A stretch of DNA of 64,000 nucleotides, taken from the NCBI GenBank assembly GCA_009829735.1, contig CM020619.1, positions 4,036,590 through 4,100,589 on the forward strand. The letters are read 5' to 3'. Below the pieces are notes generated by a model that made no database searches, had not been told where the DNA came from, and saw only the letters and a list, made by a program, of their open reading frames with translations. Below, one piece after another: positions 31,476 through 42,189 of this stretch. Numbering within the stretch: the stretch's first letter is position 1; every line of letters starts with the position of its first letter. The DNA is from Pyropia yezoensis. Lineage: Eukaryota > Rhodophyta > Bangiophyceae > Bangiales > Bangiaceae. Made by a program: the position numbers and the translations under genes.

Positions 31476-31838
31476 TGTAGCACAATAGGGATCCGTCGCA
31501 CGTCCACTCTCAGGGAACACTCACCAAGGGGGATCGGCACCAACGTCACCGGGAGGCCAAGGTTGCTGTCCTTGGAGCGCAAGCCACGGGACCAAGATGG
31601 GAGCCCAAGTGGGAGGGGTTTGTTGTTCTACCTTGGCCGGCGGTGGATTCGCCACCGGCCCCCTCGTTATAAACCCTCGGAGACACTACTAACTACCCTC
31701 CACCCCAAGATGCAAGTCCCTCTGGTCATACGTAACTTATAGATACCGTGACCAGCTCGGACTCTCAAATTGGAAGTTAAGGATTAGAAGTAGCCCCCCT
31801 AATATTAGGGTCACAATACGGACAACCATATTGCTACA
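31476..31838 (-). repeat. 5' LTR of chromovirus
   Basis: 363 bp, termini TGTAGCA/TGCTACA. It abuts the interrupted end of the transposase relic at 31839. It contains TTATAAA at 31667-31673 (plus strand), which on the minus strand reads TTTATAA, so a TATA-like element faces both ways. A perfect 14 bp palindrome CCCTAATATTAGGG sits at 31797-31810. Confidence 0.95.
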
Positions 31839-34784
31839 CCCTACCCAGCGGCAGTCCAGTAGAGATGGGCTCCCCGTCGTCGGACGAATCTTCATCGCTG
31901 TCCTCATCGGACACTTGAGACGTCCGATCTTCCTCCTCAGGTTGCGCGGCATGCGTCGCCCGTGCAGCGAGCGCCTCCTCCCTTTGCAGCACGACGCGCG
32001 CCTGTGCGACAGTGAGCAACTGGCGCCCCGACGACGCCGTTTGCCTGTTCGTGCGCCGGTACGCCGCCTTCTCCAGCTTATGCTTTTGCTCGTTGAGGCT
32101 CGTGTCCGCCATGGAGAAGTCCTCACGGAGTTCAATTTCATCAGCTGCGTGACATAGCGCCTCGTGCAGCTTGGTTGAGCGCTTAGAGCCAAACAGCGGC
32201 TGGACCATTCCCAGTGCGAAGTCTTGAGCCTGCTGTCGTACTCTTGCCGCCCGCTCGGCACGCGTAGGCGCTGTAGACGGCTGGTTGTACCCGTAAAAGT
32301 CACTCACCAGCCGACCAAACGCCGCCATCACCGACGTCATCGCGTCCTGAGGCGTCATGTCTCCAAAGCGCTGGAAAAAAGGCTCCCAGTTGTAGGTGCC
32401 TGGTGCTGGGAGACCTGCCGCGCCACCAGGGGCTGAGGCAGCCGGAGCTGAAAACGCAACCGTCCCCCCGTCCTGCCGTAGCCGAGTGCTTCTCCGTCGA
32501 GAGATATCAGAGCGTGCCTGCGCCTTCACCGCTTCCCAGTTAGCTGGTCCAAACAGCCCGTCCACCATGAGCGCATACATTGTGGCAGCGGATCGCAGCT
32601 GAGCGCCAGTATACGACGACTGAAGCGTCCCAGGCAAGACAAAAGCACTGAACAGTCGTTCGAACGGTAGCAGGTATGTCAAAAACACAACGCAATACTG
32701 AACGACGTGCTTGAAGTCAGTTCTCGGTCCGAGAGAGTACAGAGACAACAAATCTGTCATGCTGCACAACCTAACCAGTACATGGTGTAGGCATCCGACC
32801 GCTCTCGCACCGCTTCAATCCTCCACTCCGCTGGTACGCACACGGCTGCGCTCTCTGCACAAAATAGCGACTCACGTACCCTGGGAAGGCCGTTGACACG
32901 GACGACCGGCGGCCAAAGAGCTCGGCCCGGGCTGAGGCGGTCGTCAATGTCGCTGGCAGCGAGCCGTAGATTGCCGGACCACCTCCACACACTGCGTGCA
33001 GCCACTCCACAGCCCAAACAGTCATGTCTCGGGCCAGCCCCAATGCAAGAACCTGGACAAGTGAACGCCATTACTGGTGGAGAGCACATTAACAGAGTGT
33101 CATGTCAGTCTTACCACCCGTGATCGCAAGAACCAGATCGAGCCCATGAAAGGGTGATGCCCGACTCTTCGCCGCGCCTCGTCCGCGCTGCCCAACCCAT
33201 ACAACTGGAGCCAAGCGACACACAAGCAGACCAACGTACGTGCAATACGTCCAGACCAAAGACGCGATAGAGTAGATACGGCCGACTCCCCAACCCGGCC
33301 ATTCACGACAGAGACGGTGGCAGCGCGTTGCAGCTGTGTAGCTCGCAGAGTCGGTCTCTCTCTGCCTTGCTACCCCGCACGACAGCAGAGTCCAAGTTGT
33401 GTGACTGGAGCTGGTCATTCACCGTCACGACGACCTCTCTCGGCGCGGCATCTACAGCCTCGCGGTCGCAGAACATAGGTAGCGCCGCCACACAGGTTGA
33501 GCACTGGTGCATACACCCAATGCCGCGCAAGCACAGGAGCGCCCGCTTTTCCGGGTAATCGGCGCTGTAGCAAACCTGACGGGGGAAAGCACGCCAAACG
33601 CCAAGATCTCCACCCAGGTCCACGAGCACGCCATCGTGACTGGCCTTGAAGATATCGTCCAGAGTGATGAACAAAGCGCGTTGCAGAAGCTCCCGGCGGG
33701 CCTCTCGTGCACGTTCACTCCCCCCGCGTCCCAGTAGAGCCAGCACGTGGGGAATCGCACCCAACGAGTGCCATTCGCGAGGCTGGTCGGCCGGCAAGAA
33801 CTCGGCGGAGATGCGCAGAGGGTGGGCCGACGCCGCCTTGGAGTTGGGTAGGGTGGTGCCGTCAGAAAAGAGCGAAAAGGGCAGCACAAATGCCCGCTCC
33901 CCGTGCGTTTGCCGAACGTCGGCCTCGTACATCTCAAAGATCCCGCCGCGAGACGGTCCGACGAGCTCTGTTGGCACGCCCACAGTCGCGGGAGTGAAAA
34001 GGTGCTTGACGGGCGCGTCCCGCAGCGCTTCCAGCAGCAGCTTCAAACCGCTCCTATACATATATGCATAGGTGCCGCTCGACGACTTGAGGGACGTCTC
34101 CATCCACCCAGCCAGGTAAACCAGACGCTCCTGCTCCTGCTTGATGGCAATCGAAAAACCGGACGCCGACTTGAATGCCGCCGTGATAGCAGCGGCGCAT
34201 GACCGCTCCGGCGCCGGGCCACCGTCAGGTGTGGCACTCATCAGACGCCACAAGCTCTGGGAGGACGATCTGGACGAGCCCGTCCAGTTCGCCAGGACAG
34301 CGTGGCGCAGCGTGGTCCTCAGAAAGGGTGAATCAAACCGCGTCGGCCTGAGGCCGCTACGCATGTGCATAGGCCTCGCACGCCCAAGGTCACCAAAGCT
34401 CTCGTACAGAGCACGCACGCGGGCGCAGATACTGGCAGCACCCGTCGTCACTGCCTCGGTTGCAGGACAGACAGTGGATGTACCGACTAATGTTGGTGCC
34501 CCCTCGACATAGACAACTCCACTGCCTGCCTCGGCAGCCGCCTCAGGGGCTGCTGCTGCCACGCTGCTGCCCCCTCCGGCGACATCGCCATTAGGAACCA
34601 CCGCCCCCGACGCGTATTCAATCAAGCCATCTTCCGGTCCTTGTAGTCCGTGCAGCAGCACAATCGTCGGGTAGGCTCTAGGAAGACCCACATGAGTGCG
34701 CGTCAAATGACGCTGGCACAGGTGGGAGCTCTTGAACAGCCGAGAGCAGAGGGGACAGACGTACGACACGGCGCGGTCCGCCAT
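31839..34784 (-). pseudogene. Plavaka/CACTA-like transposase relic, cut by the chromovirus
   Basis: From ATG 34784 the protein begins with a C2H2 finger (C10, C13, H26, H31). It then has features I associate with Plavaka-type transposases of fungi and others: LPFSLFSDGTTLPNSKAA, a leader LVDLGGDLGVWRAFPRQVC, and SADYPEKRALLCLRGIGC followed by a Cys pair. The first frame ends at 33303. Coding continues in other frames (DLVLAITGG near 33140, a GTAAGA donor near 33117, MTVWAVEWLHAV near 33010). The C-terminal part at 32769-31834 has KLHEALCHAADEIELREDF and DTSLNEQKHKLEKAAYRRTN, matching the family's conserved end. The LTR at 31838 truncates the 3' end. It may be spliced or decayed; either way it is now incomplete. 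Confidence 0.6.
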
Positions 34785-34849
34785 CGTGGCGTCCACGTGC
34801 CGCAGCGGTGGCAGAGAGGTGACGGTCGAGGCTTGCGCCCGACTATCAA

Positions 34850-35760
34850 AACGGCAATGATCCCCGCCGGCACCACGCCCAGCACGCGGCCCACCGCAGC
34901 GCACACGGTGGTGGCCGCCGGCCGCCTCCGGAAGACTGCACAGGTGGCGGTCGCCGCCGGTCGCCAACGCCGCAGGCGGACCTCGGGCACCGCCTCGCCG
35001 ACGAGCAAACACGGAGGTGGCCGCCGGTCGCCGCCGGACGACTGCACAGGCGGTGGTGGCCGCCGACCGCCGCCAGACAGCTGCAAAAACGGCGGTAGCC
35101 GCCGGCCGCCGCTGACGATCGTACAGGCAGTAGTGGCCGCCGAATGGCTGCAAAGAACGCGGTGGCCCCCGGACGCCGCTGGACGACCGCACAGGCGGTA
35201 GTGGCCGCCGGGCGGCTGCAAAGAACGCGGTGGCCGACGGTCGCCGCTGGACGACCGCACAGGCGGTAGTCGCCGCCAGACGGCTGCACAGGCAGTAGTG
35301 GCCGCCGGCCGCCGCCAGACAGCTGCAAAAAATGTGGTGCGAGCCACCGGCCGGCGAACGACTGCACAGTCGGTGGTGGCCGCCAGCCGTCGCTGGACAA
35401 TCGCACAGGCAGTAGTGGCCGCCGACCGCCGCCGGACGACTGCACAGGCGGTGGTGGCCGCCGACCGCCGCCAGACAGCTGCGAAAACGGCGGTAGCCGC
35501 CGGCCGCCGCTGGACGATCGCACAGGCAGAAGTGGCCGCCGGACGGCTGCAAAGAACGCGGTGGCCGCCGGCCGCCGCTGGACGACCGCACAGGCGGTAG
35601 TGCCCGCCAGACGGCTGCACAGGCAGTAGTGGCCGCCGGCCGCCGCCAGACGGATGCAAAGAAGGCGGTGGGAGCCGCCGGCCGGCGAACGGCTGCACAG
35701 TCGGTGGTTGCCGCCGTTCGCCACCGCCGACAGACGGCCCCCCAGGCCACAGCCGCCGAC
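34850..35760 (+). repeat. 39 bp minisatellite upstream of the transposase relic
   Basis: About 20 diverged units of 39 bp, with cores such as CAGGCGGTAGTGGCCGCC and CCGCCGCTGGACGACCGCA. Read on the minus strand a unit gives 13 residues (PAATTACAVVRRR type), but indels move the frame between all three readings, so I treat it as non-coding. Its place directly upstream of the transposase start suggests subterminal repeats of that element. Confidence 0.8.
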
Positions 35761-36133
35761 GAGACGCCGCCGGAGTGGTCGGCTGCGAGCGTCCACAGCA
35801 ACCCTAGCCAGGGCCACTGTCCTGCGCACGCGACAGCAGGGGCGCTGGTCGCCTCTTGGACAGCTGGACGCCCCCAGTTGCTCCAATCAGCCCGAACGCT
35901 GGGAATTAGAAGGCTGTTCGCCACCCTGCCCGATAAATTCGGCACCTGTCTGAGGAGGCTTTCAAGAGGGGCTCAAAGCCCCAGAGAACCGTCCTCAAAT
36001 AGGGATGTGAGTGTATGTGAGATCCGAAATAGGGCTTTGGGCTTTGAGAGCCAGTCCACATACTCAGACATGACAGCTTACGATGACACCAAAGGCCGCA
36101 ACCGCGAGACCAAATCTCCTACTGCCGCGGTGG
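35761..36133. other. Spacer without a gene
   Basis: Contains a less GC-rich stretch (35890-36080) with a short direct echo (AAATAGGG ... GAAATAGGG). No frame with protein character. Confidence 0.4.
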
Positions 36134-37288
36134 TCAGGTCCGCCTTGTAGACAGACAACAGCCGCTACACAAAGCCGTGGCAAGGATGACGCCCGCGTGG
36201 GCCACGGCGGTCCCTGTCAGCGCCGCGATAGCGATGGCGACCAGCACCAAACGTGGGCGATTCGGTCGCCGCGGCTGTGCTGCCGTCGCCGTCACCGTCG
36301 CTGTCACCGTCACCGGCGTCGCCACCTCCAGAGACATCAACACAAGTGCCCGCCACAATTTCGAACGGCCACGAGGAGGGCGTCCACCACAACCGCCATC
36401 CCCCCCCGCTAGCATGCAGTCAGCAGAAAGGACGCGCAGCCAAGCGACGGCGTCAACACCACGGACGCCAGCACACTGCGGACGGCGCCGGAACTTGGCG
36501 GGGAGGCTGCCGGGCCATCCTCGGTCGCATGTGCCGGCCAGGTCTCTACCAGCACTCCCCAGGCGCCGCTGTTGGCGAATCTTGCCTGTAGGGGTGCAAA
36601 CGGCAAGGCCGCCCAGCGCCGCGCACGCGAGGAGAAGCACGTGCAACCGACCAGCAAGGATGCCCAGGATGGCCGTCACGGCGTCCACGCCGGCGTTGGC
36701 GTCTGCATCATCGCGGGGGGCTGCGGCGGCGGCGCCGCCGCCACGAGGCACACGCCCCTTGACATCGCCATAGCTGTCATCCGTGGAGGTGTCATGGGAG
36801 CCACACGCCGCACCGCATCCCCGCCAGCGGGCTTCGCCCCGCCCGTGCGCCAGCCGGCGCGGACCTCCGGATCCCCCCCCACGCCCGCACTCATTGTGTG
36901 TGCCCCGACCGCTGCGGCGGCAACGTTCTACTCCGCAGACCACGCCGACGTGATGCGGAGCGCCGTGTCGAGCGCCCCAGGCAGGAGAGTGGCCGTCGAC
37001 GCACCCGCCCTGCGCCAATCCGCCTGCGATAGTTGGCCAAGCGCCGCGTCGGTGCCTGCCATCGTCGCGGCCGCGCGCATGGTCGGAGGACGCTAGTAGG
37101 GAAGCCGTGCCACAGCTGCGACGCCGGCTCAACACGCGATGGGGAGGAGGGGGGGTGCGCGGGCGTCGCGATTGTCCGCAGCGCGGCTGCGACAGCAGTG
37201 GTGGTGGCAGCCGCCGCGTCAGCGTGAACGGCCGCTAGAGCCGTGTCGTCGGCGTACCCTACAAGGGGTCCCCCCAGCAGGCGCCGAT

Positions 37289-37326
<38 letters not shown>

Positions 37327-38285
37327 CACCACCACCACCACCACCCGCTGCGTCAGAGTCGGCAACGGGGGCTGTAAGGACGAGCCCCTCGCCGACAGTC
37401 CCACCTCCCCTTCCTACGCGGCGATCTTCGCGGATGGCAGCGCCCCTGATGCCCCGCTCAAAGCCAACAGCGTCGCAGCCACCGCGGCCGCCCATTGGTG
37501 GGGACGGGCGGTGGCCGCGAGCGCCTCCACCATCGCCGGCACCACCCCGTCCTCTTCAATCAGTGTACACATCTCAGCAACAACCGCCGCTGGAAAGCCC
37601 GCCGCCACCATTGATGGGAACCGCTTCGCCCCCACGATGGCGCTCAGGCGGGGGCGTCGCGTGCGACGGCCACGGCGCCCCCGGTCGCGCGAGCGCGCGC
37701 CGCCCAGACCACTTCTGACGGGCACTCCACCGACGGCGGTTGCCCTCCAGTCGAGGGCACCTCTCACCAGCGACTCGCCCCCCAACACCGGAGCGACGTC
37801 GGCACGTCAAGGACGTCCAGAAGGACCGAGTGCGCCTCCCGCGGCGGAAAGCTCCTTCGGCGCGGGCGCTGGCGCACAGGGTTCACGGCGACTACCCGCG
37901 CCGAGTGCCCCTGCAGCAAATTGCGCAGGGCGGGTAGGGCACCTACGTCGCTCTCCGCGGCCGCGGTACCAACCGACGCCATCCCTGCGACCTGGCACGC
38001 CCCCGCCGCCCGGCCGGCCGACGAAGTAGTCACGCGCGCTGCCGCCCAAAAGATGGCGGGGCTGAAAGAGTGCGCAGTGGGAGGAGTCGCGCCCGCCACC
38101 GCGTCGAACGCATCGAGGAAGAGTGGGAGGGAAGTCGTCCCAGGGGCAGTCAGGGCTCTCACCTGCGCGTCGGTGACAACGCCGCCGCCGCCACTGCAGC
38201 TGCCGTTGCGGCCGCTGCTGCCACTAACGCCTCCAATGCCGCGGTCTGTGGGCCACCCAAGCCATGCGGCAACGGGCCGATCCAC
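36134..38285 (-). pseudogene. Armadillo-repeat protein gene, frame repeatedly broken
   Basis: Scattered minus-strand pieces in different frames have the ARM pattern of amphipathic helices: ESDVGALPALRNLLQGHSARVV near 37930, then GFPAAVVAEMCTLIEEDGVV and WAAAVAATLLALSGASGALP near 37420-37610, then MAGTDAALGQLSQADWRR near 37060, AGVDAVTAILGILAGRL with LLLACAALGGLAV near 36600-36700, and ARFANSGAWGVLVE near 36560. ARM arrays bind peptides in many roles, so no function follows. Frame switches at roughly five places could be introns, assembly indels or real decay. A GCC run at 37285-37325 lies between two of the pieces. A last hydrophobic stretch (LVLVAIAIAALTGTAVAHAGVIL) may be out-of-frame reading. 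Confidence 0.45.
37284..37328 (+). repeat. GCC triplet run
   Basis: About 14 near-perfect GCC triplets followed by ACC repeats. Confidence 0.9.
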
Positions 38286-39365
38286 GCGACACGGCGCCGC
38301 CGCGGAACTCCGTCGCCAGATGACGGCGCCGGCCCGTTGGGGAGCGACGGGGACGGCGTCTATCCAGAGGGGGAGGGTGATGGCGATGGCGCCGCCACGT
38401 CGGGGAGGCGTCAGGGTTCAGGGTAGGGGGGAGGGGCACCGGTCGTTGGCCGCGGGACGGGGACGCCAAAGAGCGGCTGGGTCACCGCGTGTCCCGCCAC
38501 CGCACAAGAGGGTGGAGGAGTGCACGCAGCGGGGAGGAGGTGGCGAAGAGGGAAAAGGCGGTGGTGGTGGGCCAGCGGGAGTGGAGCGGGCTGACGAGGA
38601 TGGAAGGGGTAGGATGTTCTCAGGGGGGTGCAGCGTGCTGGTTGTCATAATGCTTCTATATTTTAGTTTCAGTCAAAATGCTGAAAAGAATCCGGGTGTA
38701 TGCGTACAGCTGCTTGCAGCTGTTGTCGCCGACCGTCCGACCAAAGCCGATGATTGTGTTCATGGGAGCGGTGAAGGTACAGAGGCCAGGCGGTCGTGGA
38801 GCCATGGAGGAGCCTGTGGTAGCCTCCAAGAGTCCCCCAAGGTTCCTCAGTCTTCTCGTCTAGAACAAGAGTGCAGTCGCGACCGTGGACGCCGGCGTCT
38901 CGCGCTGCACCATGGGGCGCCGGAGTTTGCGGCATGCAGTCGTGGCGCGGGGTGAGGGGGGGTGCGGGAACATGCAGTGGGGTCGCATTCGGAGGGGAAC
39001 AGGCGGGCATGCTCTCCACTGTCAGACGCTCTGCCTGGTGACGCCGTCGCTGCGCGCTCCATCTTCAGGCATCTGCGTCAACCTTGGCCTTTGAGACCTG
39101 CAGCAGGGCGGGTTGAGGGGAACTTGGGGCCACACCCGATGGGGGTGTCGTATCGGTAGATTTGCGGAGGATGCTGTTGTTTTCTCGCCTTACGACGGGT
39201 GGTGTGGTGTCTGTCGACGCCGGCGCTGCCCACTGCCGCCCGTGACGGAACAACGACACAAGCCTCATGAAAAGCCTACCTCAGCGAGGCCTACGCAAGA
39301 GCACAGACATGGAAATGGACGATGGCTAGAAGAAACCAGGTACACTCACGAACCCAGGTGCTTGC
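38286..39365. other. Intergenic, no convincing gene
   Basis: Mixed short frames on both strands. An AT-richer patch at 38640-38700 separates the ARM gene side from the 3' side of the PIF1 gene. Nothing with family features. Confidence 0.4.
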
Positions 39366-42008
39366 TCATGCTGAAGACGTCAAGCACTCCGTAAACAGCC
39401 CCGACAATGACTTCTGTCTCTCATAGAACGCGCGCACGGTGGGATCCGCCATCACCTTGTTTTTATCAAAGGACATGACGTACACGCCCGACATGGAGCG
39501 AATGCGAGAGAGTGTGACGTACACCATGCCTGCAGTGAAACAGCAAGCCCGGTGAAGCACTGCGCGGTCGAGCGAGAGTCTTTGCGCACGGTGAACGGTG
39601 ACTGCCCAGGCAAGCATCAGCGGGACTTGTACACGCTCGGCAAATGGCCCGTCACGCTGGACGGACTCCAGCTGCATCCATTCAACAGTCACAGCGCAGG
39701 AGACCGTCCCACTGGTGACGGTTGAGAAGGACACAATAGGGATCTTGGCCAAACGCCCATCAGGCCGAGGAGGGACCACATCGAAGCCTATGACGACGCC
39801 GACCGTCCGGCTGAAGATGCCTTTGCGCTTGAGGCTGTTGCCGCACATTGCGACGCGAGCACCCACACACAGCTCCAGCACCTTGGGAGCAAGCAGCGCC
39901 CTGTCCAGCGCTGCATGGAGCTCCAGATCCGACAGGTCCCCACAGAGAGCGCGGTCCACGGCCTCAAACTTGACTCGTGTGGAGCCTTTGGCTGCCTCAG
40001 CTTGGGAAAGACACTTTGTATTGTGCCTACGGACCTCCTCGGTCCTAGGAAAGATGTGGGTGACATCGCTGCTTAACCCGCCTGGCCTTGCAGCTGCTAT
40101 TTTGTACTGCTCCTGGCGCTCCTTGATCAACGCGACCAGTGCCGCTGACACAACGCCAATGCGCAGCTCGCTAAGCATGTCGATGAACTCAGCGTCCCAC
40201 TGGTGCCACACGTACTTCAGGTCCAGAACTTTTCCGCAGAAAAGTTCATCCCATGACGGGGACTCGGAAGCGTAGCTGGCTTCGGGGTCAAACAAGACGT
40301 CCTCGTTTTCCATGTCGTAAACAGCCGGTAGCTGGAAGAAATCGCCGAAGGCAATCATGCGCCACGGCCGCGCGCGCTTGTACTCCAAGCGGGAGGCGCG
40401 CATGCAGTGTACGAGAGTCGAGAACATCCGACTGGGAACCATTAAGGCTTCGTCAAGCAAGAGCATGTCCGTGGTTGCCAACCGCTGCTTCGTGCGTGTG
40501 TTCATGGATGAGTAGATATTGGCGGCATTCTCCCCCTCAGTGAGCCGGTGATTGAAGCAGTTGGCTCGCAGCCGCAAGAACGCGTGCAAAGTAACGCCCC
40601 CAGCCACGGCGGCAGCCACACCGGTTGGCGCAAGAACACCAAGCCCCGCCTTGTTGCCTCGGCGTGCACACTTGAAGAGCTGTGTCAACACCTGCAGCAG
40701 CCTCGTCTTTCCAACACCGCCTCCGCCAGTAACGAAGATGTTCTGCTCGGATGAGAAGATTGCCTGTCCCAACTTGTCCAAGTCGAATGACTGGCGCGTT
40801 GGCGTGCAAACTGTCTTAGACGGGCGGTCAAGAAGTACCGGCGCATCCAACACAAGGTCGCGCTTGCCTTGCATCTGCAGAACAGTACTCTGACAAGGAG
40901 ACGGCACTCGACCGGGCATATCAGGTGCGCCAGTACCACCGCAGCTTTGTTCACCACGACGCTTCTCTCGTCCAGGGCGCCCCTTGGGAACGATAGCATG
41001 CACGCCGTGAAGAGCATCGTCGTTGGAAAAGCTCGATGATGATCCCAATTGTTCACTCGAGTCATCACCCACTGATGAGTACAGGTTTGAGCGCATCATC
41101 GGTGACGACGGAGCGCCCGCCCGAACACCATCCAGCTTCTGCTTCTCAGCGGAGCGGTTCTGGAGCAGGGTATTACGCATCGGCGGAAGGGTGGCAGACG
41201 GCTGGGGAGTTACAGCAAACAAAGACAGCGGAGAGGGACGAGCGATGGGCCCTTGAAGCACGCGGACAGGCGGGACCACGACAGCCAAGGTGGACGCCTC
41301 TTCCATACCACGACTTGAGAACATGGCGTGTTCGGGCTGCGGTGGGGGAGGCAATGCCGCAGCGCCGGCTTTGGCTTCGTCAGAGGCCCCAAACTGGACG
41401 TCCAACGAAGGAGACGACGCAATCTCCACCACAGAGTCGTCGTCGGAGACGATGATGACGTCTCTGACATCCTGCGTCTCACGGACGGAGCAGTCACTGC
41501 TGACGCGGTCCACCACGTACTGCGCGATGTCAAAACGCGGCCTCTGAAGCCAAGCAACCGCGCCTTCTCGAGCCGTGGAAGCAGAAACCAGCGCCGCCGT
41601 TCCGCAGAGCGCATGCAGGGTACTGAGAAGTCGCACGACCTCCGTGCGGTTGTCCTTGCATGCAACAAAGCCGCCAGAAATAGTTAGCAAGCCTACAAAG
41701 GTTGACAACGATGGCCCCGCCGGCAGAGAGGCTTTCACGAGGTCTTTTCGCCCGGTACCTGCACATGATGGCCTGGCGCTTCCTGAGCTTGACTGAGCAA
41801 TATCAGTCACCCATTGCGGGAGGGATGGCTCCACCATCCAGACCTTCGCGGCCGCCATACTGTCAAACGAGTGGAGCAGCCCGACCCCGTTGCCCGAAGC
41901 GAACACCAGCGGCAACAGCGTAGCAAGATCTAGCCCGTTCCGCGCATCAACAATGTGGCGGGTGGTCCCGAGTACGTACAAAATGAACAAAGGCACACTG
42001 GATGCCAT
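39366..42008 (-). CDS. PIF1-family DNA helicase
   Basis: 880 codons from ATG 42008; an open extension to 42038 lacks an ATG. The C-terminal 470 residues are a PIF1/RRM3-type superfamily 1B 5'-3' helicase: Walker A VTGGGGVGKTRLL (GKT at 433-435), motif Ia LAPTGVAAAVAGGVTLHAFL, Walker B LLLDEALM (DE at 519-520, where most relatives have DEISM), FGDFFQLPAV (Q559), AVTVHRAQRLSLDRAVLH (Q-R where the family has Q-G) and GMVYVTLSRIRSMSGVYV. The N-terminal 400 residues are unlike known PIF1 proteins and include VIIVSDDD (184-191), a typical SUMO-interaction motif, then a Ser/Pro-rich linker. No Rep/HUH nuclease is fused, so it is not a Helitron protein by itself. An upstream exon around 42650-42957 is possible. 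Confidence 0.88.
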   Translation of the reverse strand: MASSVPLFILYVLGTTRHIVDARNGLDLATLLPLVFASGNGVGLLHSFDSMAAAKVWMVEPSLPQWVTDIAQSSSGSARPSCAGTGRKDLVKASLPAGPSLSTFVGLLTISGGFVACKDNRTEVVRLLSTLHALCGTAALVSASTAREGAVAWLQRPRFDIAQYVVDRVSSDCSVRETQDVRDVIIVSDDDSVVEIASSPSLDVQFGASDEAKAGAAALPPPPQPEHAMFSSRGMEEASTLAVVVPPVRVLQGPIARPSPLSLFAVTPQPSATLPPMRNTLLQNRSAEKQKLDGVRAGAPSSPMMRSNLYSSVGDDSSEQLGSSSSFSNDDALHGVHAIVPKGRPGREKRRGEQSCGGTGAPDMPGRVPSPCQSTVLQMQGKRDLVLDAPVLLDRPSKTVCTPTRQSFDLDKLGQAIFSSEQNIFVTGGGGVGKTRLLQVLTQLFKCARRGNKAGLGVLAPTGVAAAVAGGVTLHAFLRLRANCFNHRLTEGENAANIYSSMNTRTKQRLATTDMLLLDEALMVPSRMFSTLVHCMRASRLEYKRARPWRMIAFGDFFQLPAVYDMENEDVLFDPEASYASESPSWDELFCGKVLDLKYVWHQWDAEFIDMLSELRIGVVSAALVALIKERQEQYKIAAARPGGLSSDVTHIFPRTEEVRRHNTKCLSQAEAAKGSTRVKFEAVDRALCGDLSDLELHAALDRALLAPKVLELCVGARVAMCGNSLKRKGIFSRTVGVVIGFDVVPPRPDGRLAKIPIVSFSTVTSGTVSCAVTVEWMQLESVQRDGPFAERVQVPLMLAWAVTVHRAQRLSLDRAVLHRACCFTAGMVYVTLSRIRSMSGVYVMSFDKNKVMADPTVRAFYERQKSLSGLFTECLTSSA

Positions 42009-42189
42009 CGTGGATCGGTCAGGCAGCCCACAGAACACCGCAATGACGGAGCGTCACCACGTCGGCTCCCAAGTGCGTAAGGGCCACCAGAGGAAGCCAA
42101 AGTGCGAATCCGCAGCGCCGACACTCTGGCGAACGCCACCGGGAAGAGTACCGTTCCTCCTACCAGGCGTAGGGGACGACGGCAAGGAG

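Larger units (their letters stand above)
21019..31838 (-). mobile_element. Complete chromovirus (Ty3/gypsy LTR retrotransposon), 10.8 kb
   Basis: Both LTRs are 363 bp, begin TGTAGCA and end TGCTACA, and differ at only five positions I can count, so the insertion is young. Sense is the minus strand: 5' LTR 31838-31476, PBS, gag, -1 frameshift site, pol with a C-terminal chromodomain, a hairpin array, an ORF on the opposite strand, polypurine tract, 3' LTR 21381-21019. All main frames are open. The five bases outside the LTRs (GCGCG left, CCCTA right) do not match, so no target-site duplication is visible. Domain order (integrase after RNase H, DTGA protease, chromodomain) places it in Ty3/gypsy. 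Confidence 0.95.

Noticed and set aside
34850-35760. CRISPR-like array of regular units
   Set aside because: Units are adjacent and diverged without unique spacers, in eukaryotic DNA; it is a minisatellite.
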